Shown here: positions 53,100-64,000 of the stretch, piece by piece
Position numbering within the stretch: position 1 is the first letter of the stretch
Layout of the letters: every line of letters starts with the position of its first letter
From: Nectonema munidae
Taxonomy: Eukaryota; Nematomorpha; Nectonematoida; Nectonematidae
Direction: 5' to 3'
NCBI GenBank assembly: GCA_030549495.1
Contig: JAUIRK010000285.1
Coordinates: forward strand, 62,001-126,000
Length of the DNA stretch: 64,000 nucleotides
The notes under the pieces: model-generated
What the model was told of the DNA's origin: nothing
What the model saw: only the letters and a program-made list of their open reading frames with translations
The model's database searches: none
Position numbers and translations under genes: made by a program

Positions 53100-54880
53100 A
53101 ATGCGTTTCTACTGATTTGAGAATACACTGCTTCTCTTCTTCCTTTTTGGTAATAGTGTTGAAATTAGTTATAAGCTTGACCACTTCTCTCCCCCAAATC
53201 TTTCCCTACTTTAATATTTTGAAGAACAGCACACGCATTTTGGTAAGAAACTTGAGATAATCCGGTTGCAAGCGACAACTTGAGACAAGAAGCATCAATA
53301 TTAAGAGACAAGGCCTTGGTTTTTTCCGAACTAAATGAGACGGTTTGGTAAACTCTTTAATTTGGGAAATATTAGAACACCACGCTCGAGAGGCGCAGAC
53401 GTTTTTCTTTTGAGAAGACGTTGAACTATTTGTTCCTTATCCAACTCTTGGACACGATTTGAAAACAACGCTAGCTAGTTCAAGGCTTTAGTATATGTTT
53501 GCCAGACAGCTCGATCAGAAGTGTTGTACTGTCATAATTCCTTGTAGAATTGAAGGTCATTAAGAGGTGCGCCATTACATTTGTTTGCTGTCGGCCAGTT
53601 TCGGACATAGAAAAGATTGTTGAACATACAAATGCTGCGTAATTTTTCTGTTTTAGCTCGATCATAATTGAGTTTCTGACTAAATGCGTACATCTTTGTA
53701 CTACATATGATTGTTTACATCAATTGAGCGTGATGCTATGCACTTCGCAGCATTCAATAAATTCCAGAAGGAGGAGTCTAACCAAGCAAGATCAACATTA
53801 GTTTGGCAGATTCACGGTAATCGTTTTTTAAGAAAGAATTCATTTTTTTATTGTCAGATGTCAACAAATCTTGGAAAATCTCAATGTTTTTATAACGAAA
53901 ACTTATACAATTAGCTGAGTTCCAGATTTCAATAAAAACTATAAGTTTCGTTGAAAACAAAGCGATTTAAAAAGAATCAAAAAATCAGGAAAATTAGCAA
54001 ATAGACAGACTTCTGATATTTAAATGTATGATCGATAAAGGGCCACGATCTATCATATTACGAATCATATAAATATTTTGTTTTATTAATTTCAAAATGA
54101 AGTTCAGAAAATATGTCAAAATCATATAGATCAATTCACATAAATTAATATTTTCCCTAATTGGACATTTTGAATCAAAGGCTTGATGTTTAAAGTCATT
54201 CCTATTTTTAGTTATACAATTGCAGTATTTAAAAAGTTCTCTCTCTTTTGAAACTTGGCATAAATTAGAGGATGCATGATTTTCACAACAAAACCTGCAA
54301 CCGGAAAATAATCATTTCCACAAAAAGGATTATGTCCGAACTTGCAACATATTCAACATTGCTTAATCGATCAAAATCAAAAACATTATAACCATTCATA
54401 CTGATAAATATAAATATCACCACTACTTTTTGTACGATTTCTTATTATAGGATCCATAGTAAGCACAACAAAGTTTTTGTTATTATTTTCTTTAATTTTA
54501 GAAAAGGGAATAATTTTGAATTTCCAGTTGATTTTTTTCCATACCTTTGTTTTTGGTTAAGTTTGCGGTTTGAAAGTTAGGATCTAGTAATTCATTTTCA
54601 GTTTCCTCATTGGATGAAATTGAATTAGTCAGTTCAGCAAGTAAATTTTGCATTTTAAAGTTTTCTGACTTTTAATGACCTACAATAATCTGTTTGCGCT
54701 TGAAGTTGCAATGTACTTTTCTTTTGTAATTTTCATCTTCATTCTTCATCACCTAAAGGTATTTTTGGCAAGACAAAGACTTAATAGCGTAATCTTCTCT
54801 TTTTCACTCATTTCCACGAAGACGAACTTTCAAAGCTTTTTTTAGAGCATCAGTGTGTGCATATAAAAATATTTATCCGA
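53100..54880 (-). pseudogene. Broken gene of an unidentified repeat family
   Basis: On the - strand, stretches of coding character appear in shifting frames: KALKVRLRGNE (near 54840), ELLDPNFQTANLTKNKG (near 54560), NWPTANKCNGAPLNDLQFYK (near 53600), RVQELDKEQIVQRLLKRKT (near 53430) and SLNIDASCLKLSLATGLSQV (near 53300). They follow one another as if from one protein of some 500 residues. I recall uncharacterised multicopy animal proteins with an APLNDLQ-type block but cannot name the family. It is broken in many places and old. Confidence 0.45.
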
Positions 54881-55416
54881 TTCAGAAATAAATAGTAATT
54901 CTTTTTCTTTATTTCACATTGATATTTTGTTTTTTTTGTAGATTTTTATACTCATTGTTCATTTTCATGAATTTCATTGGGTTGCTGCACCAAATTTTAA
55001 GCTAAAATTAGCATTTTAAGCATTTTTTCACTTGTATGTTATAATTGAACAAAATTGATCAGCTAAATTAAATTTTCATAATTTCAATAAAATTTTCCCT
55101 AAACAGATTCTGTCTCTGATAAAAAAATATTCATCAAATTATCTATTACCCAACATGTCACAATTCACGAAGAATGCTGAATAAATATTAACTAGATTCT
55201 TTGCAGTTAATTGGAAGACAAAAAATTAAATTGATTCAAATTATTTTTGTAAATATGAATGTGTCCCCATACTGTGATATCACTTATTTAAAAGATTTAA
55301 TTGTATGTAAATATCTGATAAATTGATACTAAGTTTTACGATGAAATATACCATTTGTCTCTCTGTGTTCATCAACCTTGCAAAGATTTCTTAAAGATTA
55401 ATTTATTTTAATTTAG

Positions 55417-55680
55417 CCAATAACCGCAAAAGAATTACAAGCACATCTAACGCATACGAATCAATCATTTCCGAATATGCCTTCGAAGTCATCGACATCT
55501 TCTTCACCTTCACTAATATCCTTCAACGACCATCATTCTATCAAAGAAGAACAATACAATTCTTCTTTTGAAGAGACTGCATCAGTTAGAGAAGATTTGC
55601 CACCTCTCTACTTCGTTCGGCCAGTTGTTGCAGCGGCCGTACCAAATGCATCTTTTAAGCGTAAAAATGAAGAATGCTGA
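55417..55680 (+). CDS. Candidate terminal exon of an unassigned gene
   Basis: Acceptor TTTAATTTAG at 55407-55416, then 87 codons to TGA at 55678-55680. The peptide begins PITAKELQAHLTHTNQSF, which could be the second half of a C2H2 finger, and continues Ser-rich and acidic (PSKSSTSSSPSLISF; EETASVREDLPPLYFVRPVV). Composition and splice signal favour a real exon. No matching upstream finger exon is visible; it would fit 50618-50983 in phase. Confidence 0.4.
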   Translation, partial: PITAKELQAHLTHTNQSFPNMPSKSSTSSSPSLISFNDHHSIKEEQYNSSFEETASVREDLPPLYFVRPVVAAAVPNASFKRKNEEC

Positions 55681-57410
55681 ATACACTTACAAAATACAAA
55701 ATCTGCCCAACCCGATGAATACAATTTAAAAGACACTTTCCATTTCAGCCAATCAGGTTTGGCGTGTGCATTTAGACTTTGATTCGCTGAATCGATGCAC
55801 CCCTTCATTCATTTTCCTTTTCAATCATAATAATCATTTACCTATATCATCATCATCATCCATGAGCAACCCAAATAATTTTTCTTTACCAACACTTTTC
55901 AGTTAGTTGTTAAATGACGTTAAATTCATTGAAAATGAATTGTGTAAATCATTTTTTCATTTAAAAAAATAAAATTTTTTGTCTTTTTAAAGTGGAGTTG
56001 AGAAAGTCTAGCAAATTGTGATTTTCTTCCCTGAGAGGAATTTCTGTCTATGTGAGTTTCGCTGTCTCATACTCCCATGTGGTATCTGGGAACAAAAGGT
56101 ATTCGTGTATCATAGTCAAATATTTTCAATAAATCATGCGCTTAAACTACACTATAGTACTCTATAAACAAAAATAGACAAAATTCTTCACCCTCTTCTT
56201 AAACGCATTTTTACATTGAAATTATCAAAATGAATTTTATAAGCTGACTCTCTTTTAATGAATAAGTGCGATGAAATACAAATTATTTAACAAATACCTT
56301 TTTTTGGGATTCTAAAAATATAAACAGATTCTTTTTACACACAGGTTAACACTTTTAAAAGTAAATATTTTTCACTCAAATATTTATTTATTTAAAAAAA
56401 CCCAGTTATACATGGCGGAGCAAACCTAATAGGTTATTGTCGCACCGTGATAAAGAATAATATAACATGCATATAGCAACAAAATGAAGAGTTTGAAAAG
56501 GATATTTAAAAAAAAGGAGAAAAAATCCTGATAAGACATTTCGACATAAGAAATTAGTTAACAGTATTAGAATAAGGAAGAAAAACTCCAAAAACATATC
56601 TTTTTCAATTACATCAAGTTTAGTTAAAATATTTCACAAATATTAGAAATTAATTAAATAAAAAATAAAATTTGAACAATGAAAAACTTTAGAAGCTAAA
56701 ATATATCAAATGAATTCAAAAGTCTGAGTACTTGACTTCCTACGAAGATAAGATGTCAGTGACGTATTGTAAGCTTTTTATAAATTCTCATTGCTTTTAC
56801 CACCTGGTTCCAAAATTGACAGGCTTTTGAACCACTGTCTACACATTCTAACCTCGCTTAATCAAACCTGGCTTCCAGAGCAAGGAAGCTTGTAGGGATT
56901 CACTTGCCAACATAACGTGTGGGTGCCTATTCTGAAGCTGATATTTGTGTTTTAGAATATTTTGAATATGTTCTTAACGGTAGTCGTTAACTTACACCAT
57001 CAACTCGTATCAAATACTAGTTTTACTTCACGTCTTTCACATAATATACCTTTACTACACATCACATTCATTTACCTTTTATCAGTAATCTTTTAATTGA
57101 TTAATATAGAAGTTGTGACAACATTATAATACAAAATACAGGAAATGGCACAAAATTATATAAAAAATCAAAGGAGATTATACTTGTAAGCAATAGTTTA
57201 AGAGGAAGCCAATTAAATTTGAATATTTTCCAAGTTTTAAGAGCATTTTGTTACCACCAACCAATCTTATTTGCATTTGTTTCAACTAGATACTTTCCTG
57301 GTATATAAGAGTATTTTCCCAATCAGTTTTATTTTACATTTGCTTTATTATATCAAAGCCTTGTTTTTACGTAATTTTAATGTAGTGCTACAATAATAAA
57401 AAAAATGATG
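55681..57410. other. AT-rich stretch; one GC-richer patch
   Basis: A GC-richer patch at 56830-56940 gives QLQNRHPHVMLASESLQAS on the - strand, which I do not recognise. CAT repeats lie near 55848. Otherwise featureless. Confidence 0.4.
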
Positions 57411-57411
57411 T

Positions 57412-58150
57412 TATAGTTAAGGAAGCATTCCAACAATCTCATACTGATGATCCAATGCAAAGTGAGATTTATAAAATACAAAGTGCCCTGAAACAACCGC
57501 TCCGAAGAAAAAAGAAATCGACAAATCAATTTTTAATTAATCTTCCAAATATATTTTTTATAATACCAGAAAAATATATGAATATTTTACTGAGAGACTC
57601 TGGTTATAACGATCCTTCTAGAATTATTGCTATTGTAGATATTTCTTTTTCTAATTTGTTTTCAAGTGTTTTGTCCATCAATTTTTTTTCAACTCTACAC
57701 ACTACACTGTAAAGTAGCTAATAACTACCCACCAATAATATATTTTTACTTCATAATAAAACCAAAAAAACTTGTGAAAAAATGTTAGACATTTTATTTG
57801 AAGTTTTTCCTTCTTTTTCCTGGATATATTATTTAGATTTTGAAATGGCTGAAATAAAAGCGCTTAAACAAAAATTGCCTGATACAAATGTTTGTGCATG
57901 CTATTTTCATCTTACCCAGTCTGTTTTGAAGAAAGGAAGAGAATTAGGTTTAAAAAATGAGTACGATATGGAAATAAATGCATTATTGTTTTTCCCACTA
58001 GATCATTTATGAAATGATTTTAACGAGTTGCAGAAAAATTTCCTGAACAAAGAAAGTATGAACATTTATTATCGTACTTTGAAAAAACATATGTTCGAAA
58101 GCAAAGAGTAGGTAATAGGGTGAGATACCCAAAATTTGCTAGGAAGTAGA
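57412..58150 (+). pseudogene. MULE (Mutator-like) transposase remnant
   Basis: Consecutive pieces in shifting frames: LYTLHCKVANNYPPIIYFYF (about 57693), YYLDFEMAEIKALKQKLPDT (about 57827), CACYFHLTQSVLKKGRELGL and YFEKTYVRKQRVGNRVRYPK (about 58076). The DFE, C.FHl.QSv.rk and YFE.TY blocks in this order are the MULE transposase domain. At least three frame changes; no terminal repeats found. Confidence 0.8.
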
Positions 58151-58794
58151 CGATTTTATGAAGAAAAAATGTTAATGATCGGAACAGCACACAATTTTAT
58201 GAAATTTATTTCCATTTGAAAATTTAAGTTTTATTAAAAAAAACAATGGCAAACAGGATAAAACTGGATTTAAAATGTATAATTCAATTCACTACATATT
58301 AATTATCTTAAAAAAAATTTAAAACTTCGGACTAAAATATTATTCATGATAAATTGTCCTTACTTTGGAAATGTAGTAAATAAGGATGTGTCAGCATAAA
58401 GTTTTAAATATGCACTCTTTAAATATTTACTTTCATTAGAAACATATAAAATATTTATGTGTGTATACTTGAAAATGTTAGAATATTATTGGTGGCATCA
58501 AGCCGTAAGATACATTTCGAGCGTGGTAATACCTTAAAATCAATCAAGTCATAATATTTGAATACGCGATATAAAGTTAAGGGAGGCATATTTAGATTTA
58601 ATTTTTCATTATCATAACAAACTTTGAGACAGGTACATAAAAAAATTGCTAAAGATGATGCATAGTGCCGATATGTTTTTGTTATCAACAACTTCTTGGG
58701 TAGCGACAAAGTAGACAGCATAGCTATGAAGATTTGCTGCAAGATAGGATTCACTACTTTCAAAAGCCGACTGCCACAACAATGGTAAGCAAGC

Positions 58795-58990
58795 ACAATC
58801 TTCATAGCGACTTGGAAAAACTTCCCTAGAATCTTAGTGAGGAAGAGGGAGAGCGCGGTTTCATCAGGACATCAAAGTAATGGAGGAAGGATGTCCTTGT
58901 AGGTGGGAGGGATAAACATATGATGGTCAATTATGGTTGATGCCTTCAGCGTTTCAAAGAGAGGTTTCAAGCATTGTTTTGTGCCTCTAT
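58795..58990 (+). pseudogene. Fragment related to the CACTG-element gene
   Basis: Frames around 58798-58975 read HSDLEKLP, then FHQDIKVMEE and MMVNYG.CLQRFKERFQ. These are diverged matches to FSHMNRFP, FHQDMKEME and MMADYC.NLKRD of the gene at 18736-20388. Only the C-terminal block survives, with frame changes. No CACTG terminus is seen nearby. Confidence 0.6.
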
Positions 58991-59324
58991 TCTATTTAAA
59001 TTTTATTGTCACCAAAGTAACAACATTTCATGTCAATTCATCTTCTAAATGATATTTGCCACATAATCTCATGCACTTAACTTCGATGCGATCACAGTTG
59101 CCTGAATTTAGTGTGTTTGTCAAAAAGAACGTGATTATCACTTCATGCTAAATTTAGTTAAAACAGGGAGGGGTACGATATGATGGTTTATCTCTACTTT
59201 TTATTTTATTTATTTTTATTGCGGTTCTTCTAAATCCCAAAATTAGTGTTTTTCAACTTCGAGGGTAGAGCTTGACAATAAATTGTAATAAGAGTCGAGA
59301 GATCTTAACAAAACTTTAATAAAA

Positions 59325-59330
59325 TTTATT
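59325..59330 (-). terminator. SHMT polyadenylation signal
   Basis: AATAAA on the - strand about 81 bp after the SHMT stop codon, a usual distance for a short 3' UTR. Confidence 0.6.
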
Positions 59331-59410
59331 CATCAAAAGGCATTATAAAAACCAGTAAAACACTTTTTGATTAAAACAAAACCCTAGTATAAGAGAAGGA
59401 ATTGCAATAC

Positions 59411-59592
59411 TTATATTTCACAATCTGGATCACCGGGAATCGGAAATTCTTTGGAGAAGTCGAAAACAGCTTCTTTCAGCACGTTCACTCTTTCTTCATA
59501 TTTATCCTTACTTCTGACTTCCAGGACTTCTTTAAATTCCTTGATCGTTTCATTTGTACACTCCTTTTGCATCTCCAAAGTTAGCTGGATTC
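59411..59592 (-). CDS. SHMT: SHMT terminal coding exon
   Basis: Acceptor ACTCTTTAAG on the - strand; two bases complete the glycine codon, then [19 protein letters not shown] to DPDCEI and TAA at 59413-59411. Confidence 0.93.
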
Positions 59593-61049
59593 CTTAAAGA
59601 GTATGCAGTAAAATTCATATATACCAAAAAATTAATGTACGGGTCTTTCGAAACTTGACATTTTTAATTGTATTCAAAATAAATTTTGATTTACGTAAAT
59701 ATTTTTTCATTTCGTTTTGACTATTTACTCGCTACTTTGGATATAGACACATAAAATTATTTTTCACACAATTCATCGTTATATATTTAGCTGAAAGGAG
59801 ACAAGGAGTTGGAGTCACCATATTATAATCTCAACCCACTGGCAGGAGTACTCTAAGGAATCGGAAACTCCGCATTCTTATATATCGAACATATACAGAT
59901 AAATGTAGGAAAGCGCGTTCAATCTCTTGAGGTTACAGAATATATGTATTTATATATACCAACGGCGACTCCTCGGTTCTAAGACAGAATGTCGAAAAGA
60001 TAAAATGCATAACTTTGTCTTTCGACATTCTGTCCGCCCACTACTAATTTACTGTATGAAGAAAATAGGATGCAGGGTAAGCAGTTTGAATTCTACTTTC
60101 ATCTTTCAATACAGATCTACTATGTGTGAGTGTAAGTACTACATATGGTATTTTGTAAAAAAAATAATCTGCAATTTGGATTTTGCATTCATCTCTCAAT
60201 GCAGATATTTGAGTAAGTTGACATACCATATTTTGTATGAAAAAATACGATGCAGGGCAAGCAATTTAAATTTTGCATGCTCATTCTATAAAACCCCGCA
60301 TCGCCACTGATATATATAATATATATACCAATTTTAGTTCTATTTTGTCTTTTTTCAATTCCATCTGAATTTTGATTTTGCGGAGCTTATAATTTAATCT
60401 GAAAATAATTTTAAGATATCAAAAAATTTTTTTTAACAAAAATGACACATGTTAAAAAAAATATAAACAACAAAATCACAAACTTAAATTCAGATAGAAT
60501 TGCAAAAATCCAAAATAAAACTAAAAATGGCAAGTATATATATATATAAGAGCAGAATAAAAATAATTCAATTGTTTAAGACAAGTACAAAGATTTACAT
60601 AAATTTTTCCAATCTAAATATATATTTCGTTTTTTTGAACAAACTTTTTCGATAGATATCAGAGATGAATTTGAGCGTTTTTCTTTGGTTAATAAATAAG
60701 TTGTTATATAGATAAACCTAAATCATGTTAAAGACGGTAAAATGTATCCCTAATATCTATCACATGAAGAAAAAAGACTATCTTAAATCCAACGAGAAAG
60801 AATATTTGGAGTGTATTATACCTTGATGAATGAATGAAGCGACTTTGGATATGTCCTTTTCTTTCATGGTCCGCGTTGTGAGGGCCGCGGTGCCTAAGCG
60901 GATGCCGCCAGGACGGAACGCACTCTTGTCGTTCGGACACGTGTTTTTGTTGCATGCGATGCCCATGTCCTCTAAAACTTTCTCAACTCGCGAGCCATTT
61001 GTTGCTAGTGGCGTCAAATTGACAACCATCAGGTGGTTATCAGTTCCGC
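59411..61049 (-). CDS. SHMT: Serine hydroxymethyltransferase, last two coding exons (gene-level entry)
   Basis: SHMT is the PLP-dependent enzyme that moves the one-carbon unit of serine to tetrahydrofolate, giving glycine. Exons 61049-60822 and 59592-59411 join across a split glycine codon into about 136 C-terminal residues. The first has [12 protein letters not shown] (small-domain strand after the substrate region), [20 protein letters not shown] and [15 protein letters not shown] with the conserved arginine that holds the substrate carboxylate. The second ends [15 protein letters not shown], matching the usual 'F.r.FP.PG' tail. The PLP-lysine exon and everything upstream lie beyond 61.05 kb, probably outside the window. 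Cytosolic or mitochondrial location cannot be told from this part. Confidence 0.95.
59795..59875. repeat. Fragment of the 'gactccgact' hAT-type family
   Basis: GGAGACAAGGAGTTGGAGTC, then ACTGGCAGGAGTACTC and GGAATCGGAAACTCCG, share the repeated GGAGTC word with fragments at 8280, 26610 and 39753. It lies in the SHMT last intron. Confidence 0.45.
59978..60034. repeat. 20 bp-stem inverted repeat
   Basis: ACAGAATGTCGAAAAGATAAA and, after about 10 bp, TTTGTCTTTCGACATTCTGT form a hairpin with two mismatches. It directly precedes a tandem array. Confidence 0.7.
60049..60295. repeat. ~88 bp tandem repeat, about 3 copies
   Basis: Units near 60049, 60138 and 60226 each contain a TGTATGAARAAAATA-like start and a GCAATTTGAATTTTGCAT-like middle. 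The first two also share a TTCATCTYTCAATRCAGAT end. The third unit is partial. Confidence 0.7.
60317..60545. mobile_element. MITE with ~65 bp inverted repeats, TA-rich flanks
   Basis: The left arm has TTTTAGTTCTATTTTG, CAATTCCATCTGAATTT and GATTTTG; the right arm carries their complements in reverse order (CAAAATAAAACTAAAAATGG, ATTCAGATAGAATTG). TATATA runs flank both ends. Length and TA flanks suggest a Tc1/mariner-type MITE. Confidence 0.7.
60822..61049 (-). CDS. SHMT: SHMT penultimate coding exon
   Basis: Acceptor TTATTTACAG, entry in phase 1, 75 codons from GGTDNHL to SFIHQ, donor GTATAA in phase 1. The open frame beyond 60822 is intron. Confidence 0.95.
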
Positions 61050-62455
61050 CTGTAAATAACAACACGCAGTGAGTGTAATGGCAAGAAGTTCTTTAACGCT
61101 TGAATAAATTTATTTAGCTTATTCTCTACTCTCATGTGAATGGAACAAAACACACACAGGAAATTTATTTATCATTCAAAACAACTTGAATGATGTAGAA
61201 AAGCTATTTATAAATAAAAAATGTTTGCGTGATTGGAGAAAGCGATAATCTTACCAAATTTCATACATTATGCATGATTTTGAAAAATCATATCAAAGAG
61301 TTATCAATTATGGAGATTAATTTTATTTGAAGAAAAAAGGGGTAAAAAATCAAGTAAAATGAAGATCAACAGGATATAAAACTGATCATGACTTTTCTAT
61401 GAATGATTACGAGACAAAACATTACCATCATCACCAACTGTGCAATTACATTTTCTACACGTGACGACACATCTGAAAAATAGAGGCCGAAAACCATTTT
61501 TGAATTGAAAAATGAAAGGAAAAACTGTTATTTCAAAATTGAGCCAACAGTTTGAGATCAATTTTATTTTTAAAGAGTTGAAATGGAAAAATTTATACTC
61601 TAAAAGTAATAATTAGCCGAAACAAAAGTTGACATATAAATCCTTCAAAAAGTTGACTTTCTTTTACTGACCTAAAAAATTATTTTGTAATGAACTTAGT
61701 GTAGTTAAAAATTGTCAAATAATAATTGACTTTTAATATTAAAAACTTGATCTATAAAAGAAAAAAATAATAATTAGTAATATACAATTTTGATGGGGAA
61801 AAATAAGAAAACATATTTTTTATATTGATAAAAAAAATTGTTCAATTTTCAATGTACATTGTAAAAATATTTTGTTAAGATAAGAAGAACTAAATTGAAA
61901 TATAAAATAGTTTATTAGATGTCTATTTTTGCCATTTTCTACGATAATATAGATTCTGCATTATGGTTTCCGACTTTAGATACTCACTTTATTTTTAAAG
62001 ACAAAACAGTCTTGAAAAATTTTTCTTAAATAGTTTTCCCATTTGAAACATCGAGGTTTCGAGTAAATCTTAGAAATTTAAATCTTGATTAGGAAGCAGG
62101 AATTTCAAAAAATATTTTTAACATAATGTTAACCTAATTCAAAATATTGGCTTTTTAGAGAAAAAAGTTGACTTTATTGATCTATAAAAAATTTTAAATT
62201 AAAAAAAAAGGGGGTTAGGCATTCTTTTATACATCATCCATTTATCAATAAAAAGAGACTTGACCCAAAAAGATGTAGTTTATGAAAGATGATTTTTCAA
62301 GTTGAAACTAAGAAACACACATTGTATTTTTTAGAACCAAAATGTCATAGTAACAAAATGTTCGGGATGTGACATGTAATGATCAGAGAACAAATTGTTC
62401 AGTAAAAAATTGTCCGATCACCCTGTTAACACATTTGATCCAGGAAAAAACATGG
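61050..62455. other. SHMT intron or upstream sequence, nothing recognised
   Basis: AT-rich; no further SHMT exon is visible on the - strand up to the window edge. Confidence 0.5.
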
Positions 62456-62460
62456 TAAAG

Positions 62461-62600
62461 GGGGCGTGAGTAAGGTTTGTTAGATACTGGGTTTCGATAA
62501 CTCAAGATGATGGGTTCGATCCCGCATCAAACCAACTTTCCTCATAGTTCGATACAAGCGGCGCAATTGTGCCTTCTCGATGAAAACACCCCAGTACTTT
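62461..62600 (+). repeat. tRNA-derived SINE copy
   Basis: Starts GGGGCGTGAGTAAGGTTTGT; box B GGTTCGATCCC at 62513-62523; body TCATAGTTCGATACAAGCGG and GCCTTCTCGATGAAAACACC. Full-length match to the copy at 46311. Confidence 0.78.
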
Positions 62601-63028
62601 TACCTTTAGGAACTTTGATATATGTTGCCTTTAAGATCTGAAAATCGTTAGAGTCATTTAAAGATGAAAGCGAGATCAAATGACTTAAACGTGCGATTTA
62701 CATTTCGGTCCCAATGAAAGAAAGTGCGTGATAAACATGAAGATTTAGTCTCAGCATGCTTTTGTATGCCTGACCAAAACTTTGTACGATTAAACTAAAT
62801 CTCGGTGTTTGTACAAGGTATATCCGATAACTCATGTTGCTGGTATTTATATTATATGTTTTTTTCTGAAAGAATAAGCTTGATACGTGGAACAATTGGC
62901 CTAATTCTCGCATGATTTGATTGGTTAATAAAAAAATTATTCAAGATTTTTATTCAGACATATCAATGAGTTTGCGTAGCCCTTAGTCACAAAAAAAGTT
63001 CATGACTTTTTAAATATATAATATAGAC

Positions 63029-63110
63029 CAGACGTTCTCAAACTGAAATTCGCGGACCCCGTGGGTTCACAACAAGATTTCAAGAGGTATTTGATGGTTG
63101 ACTTAAAAAA
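63029..63110. repeat. hAT-like element end
   Basis: CAGACGTTCTCAAACTGAAA, then TTCGCGGACCCCGTGGG, is typical of hAT left ends ('CAG.GGTTCTCAAACT...CGGACCCC'). No right end is visible before the window closes. Confidence 0.5.
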
Positions 63111-63424
63111 ATTTTAAACACATTCTCAAAACTTTGAACGAATTAGAGTTTTATAACTACTAAATCGCTATACGGCTGTTTGGAGATGCAAAGGTTTCAG
63201 TGAATGGGTGCGTAATGTCAATATGTATGTACTATGTAGTGTGTATGTATGTGTGTGTATGCATGTCTAGATGAGTTTCGTGTCAGGCGTGTATAAATAC
63301 AAATAAATAAAAGGTTTGTGTCAAGAATGTCAAAAAATGTATATGTAAGTAAAGGTATGCATGTACGATTACACTAACTCAGATAAAAAAACTTCGTTTA
63401 ATTATCCTTTATTCCCCAATCCTC

Positions 63425-63620
63425 AGGTGACGTCCCTCACACACGCAAATTTGTGGGACTTTTTATTTGAACCGTGGTGCATTTCTTGACCGGATGCCCT
63501 TCCTAACGTCAACAAGATGGTATCAGATTAAACAACAAAAAATCTATTTCGGATACATCAGGAATCGAACCCGATACCTTTGGAATGAAATACATTAGGT
63601 CTAATCACCATGCCACCGGC
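63425..63620 (-). repeat. tRNA-derived SINE, second family
   Basis: On the - strand: tRNA-like head GCCGGTGGCATGGTGATTAG with box A, box B GGGTTCGATTCC (complement at 63561-63572), then a body with GTTAGGAAGGGCATCCGGTC and GCACCACGGTTC. The GGAAGGGCATCCGG word recalls conserved central domains of some invertebrate SINEs; I cannot confirm which. Confidence 0.7.
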
Positions 63621-64000
63621 GTTCTCTATACTAACAATAATGCTAATTCTACACTAATCATAACCCCCACAATACGTTTCCAAAATTGTACACATTAGGC
63701 CATTTAGAAATTGGTTAAGCACTTGTCAATCAACTATTATACAAATTGAGGAGAAAATTGAATAGTCAAAACCAGCGCTGGAGTACACTCAGTAGAATTA
63801 TTCATTCAAAATACATGATCTGTTTATAGATGAATGAATCTCAAAGCAAAAATAAGTTTAAATAAAAATCAATTTTAAAGCATAAACCGAAGGCGATTTT
63901 AAAGGTATAGGAGTAGGATGATTATGCTAACTATGTGTTTTCTTTGAAAAAGGAAATTTCCATGTATAAGTAAGTATATTCATAGAGCAATCACTTCATC

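Overview
The window looks like intron-rich, AT-rich animal nuclear DNA. I infer an arthropod, possibly a copepod such as a sea louse; this rests on overall character (very low GC, long introns, dense DNA transposons) and not on a diagnostic marker. Three host genes are recognisable by protein motifs and by exon phases that join without error. Most of the rest is intron or intergenic sequence packed with transposable elements, mainly hAT, piggyBac, pogo/Tigger and tRNA-derived SINEs. I saw no convincing LTR retrovirus-like element, Polinton or toxin gene.

Layout. 1-5.4 kb: a decayed hAT element (399-1344) and a non-coding piggyBac-type element with TTAA ends and an internal ~148 bp tandem array (2442-5023). 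5.4-34.1 kb, + strand: seven exons of a PTPN9 (PTP-MEG2) orthologue, from the tail of the CRAL-TRIO lipid-binding domain through the whole tyrosine phosphatase domain to the stop. Its introns carry a hAT element with a perfect 8 bp target duplication (11724-14589), an unfamiliar CACTG-ended element with its own gene (18373-20747), a Tigger element (23569-26155), a (TG)97 microsatellite, a piggyBac remnant, a pogo-like MITE and a hAT transposase remnant. 34.1-39.5 kb: intergenic, with a LINE remnant.

39.5-50.3 kb, + strand: a GABP-beta orthologue (ankyrin-repeat partner of the ETS factor GABP-alpha); its third intron holds a piggyBac element with coding sequence (42583-46015) which itself carries two hAT insertions. 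50.6-55.7 kb: two unassigned candidate exons and a broken repeat-family gene. 57.4-59.0 kb: a MULE transposase remnant and a fragment related to the CACTG-element gene. 59.4-61.05 kb, - strand: the last two coding exons of serine hydroxymethyltransferase; the rest of the gene lies beyond the right edge. 61-64 kb: SHMT intron or upstream sequence with SINEs.

The most unusual signals are (1) a ~138 bp MITE family present four times (10951, 15031, 30724, 48621). It has TTAA ends, three internal CAGANGA-type motifs at exactly 21 and 33 bp spacing in the three well-kept copies, and arms and a palindrome that differ between copies yet stay self-complementary within each copy. (2) The CACTG-ended element at 18.4-20.7 kb, whose zinc-finger plus RNase-H-like protein I cannot place in a named transposase family. 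(3) A WPD-loop tryptophan-to-cysteine change in the phosphatase.
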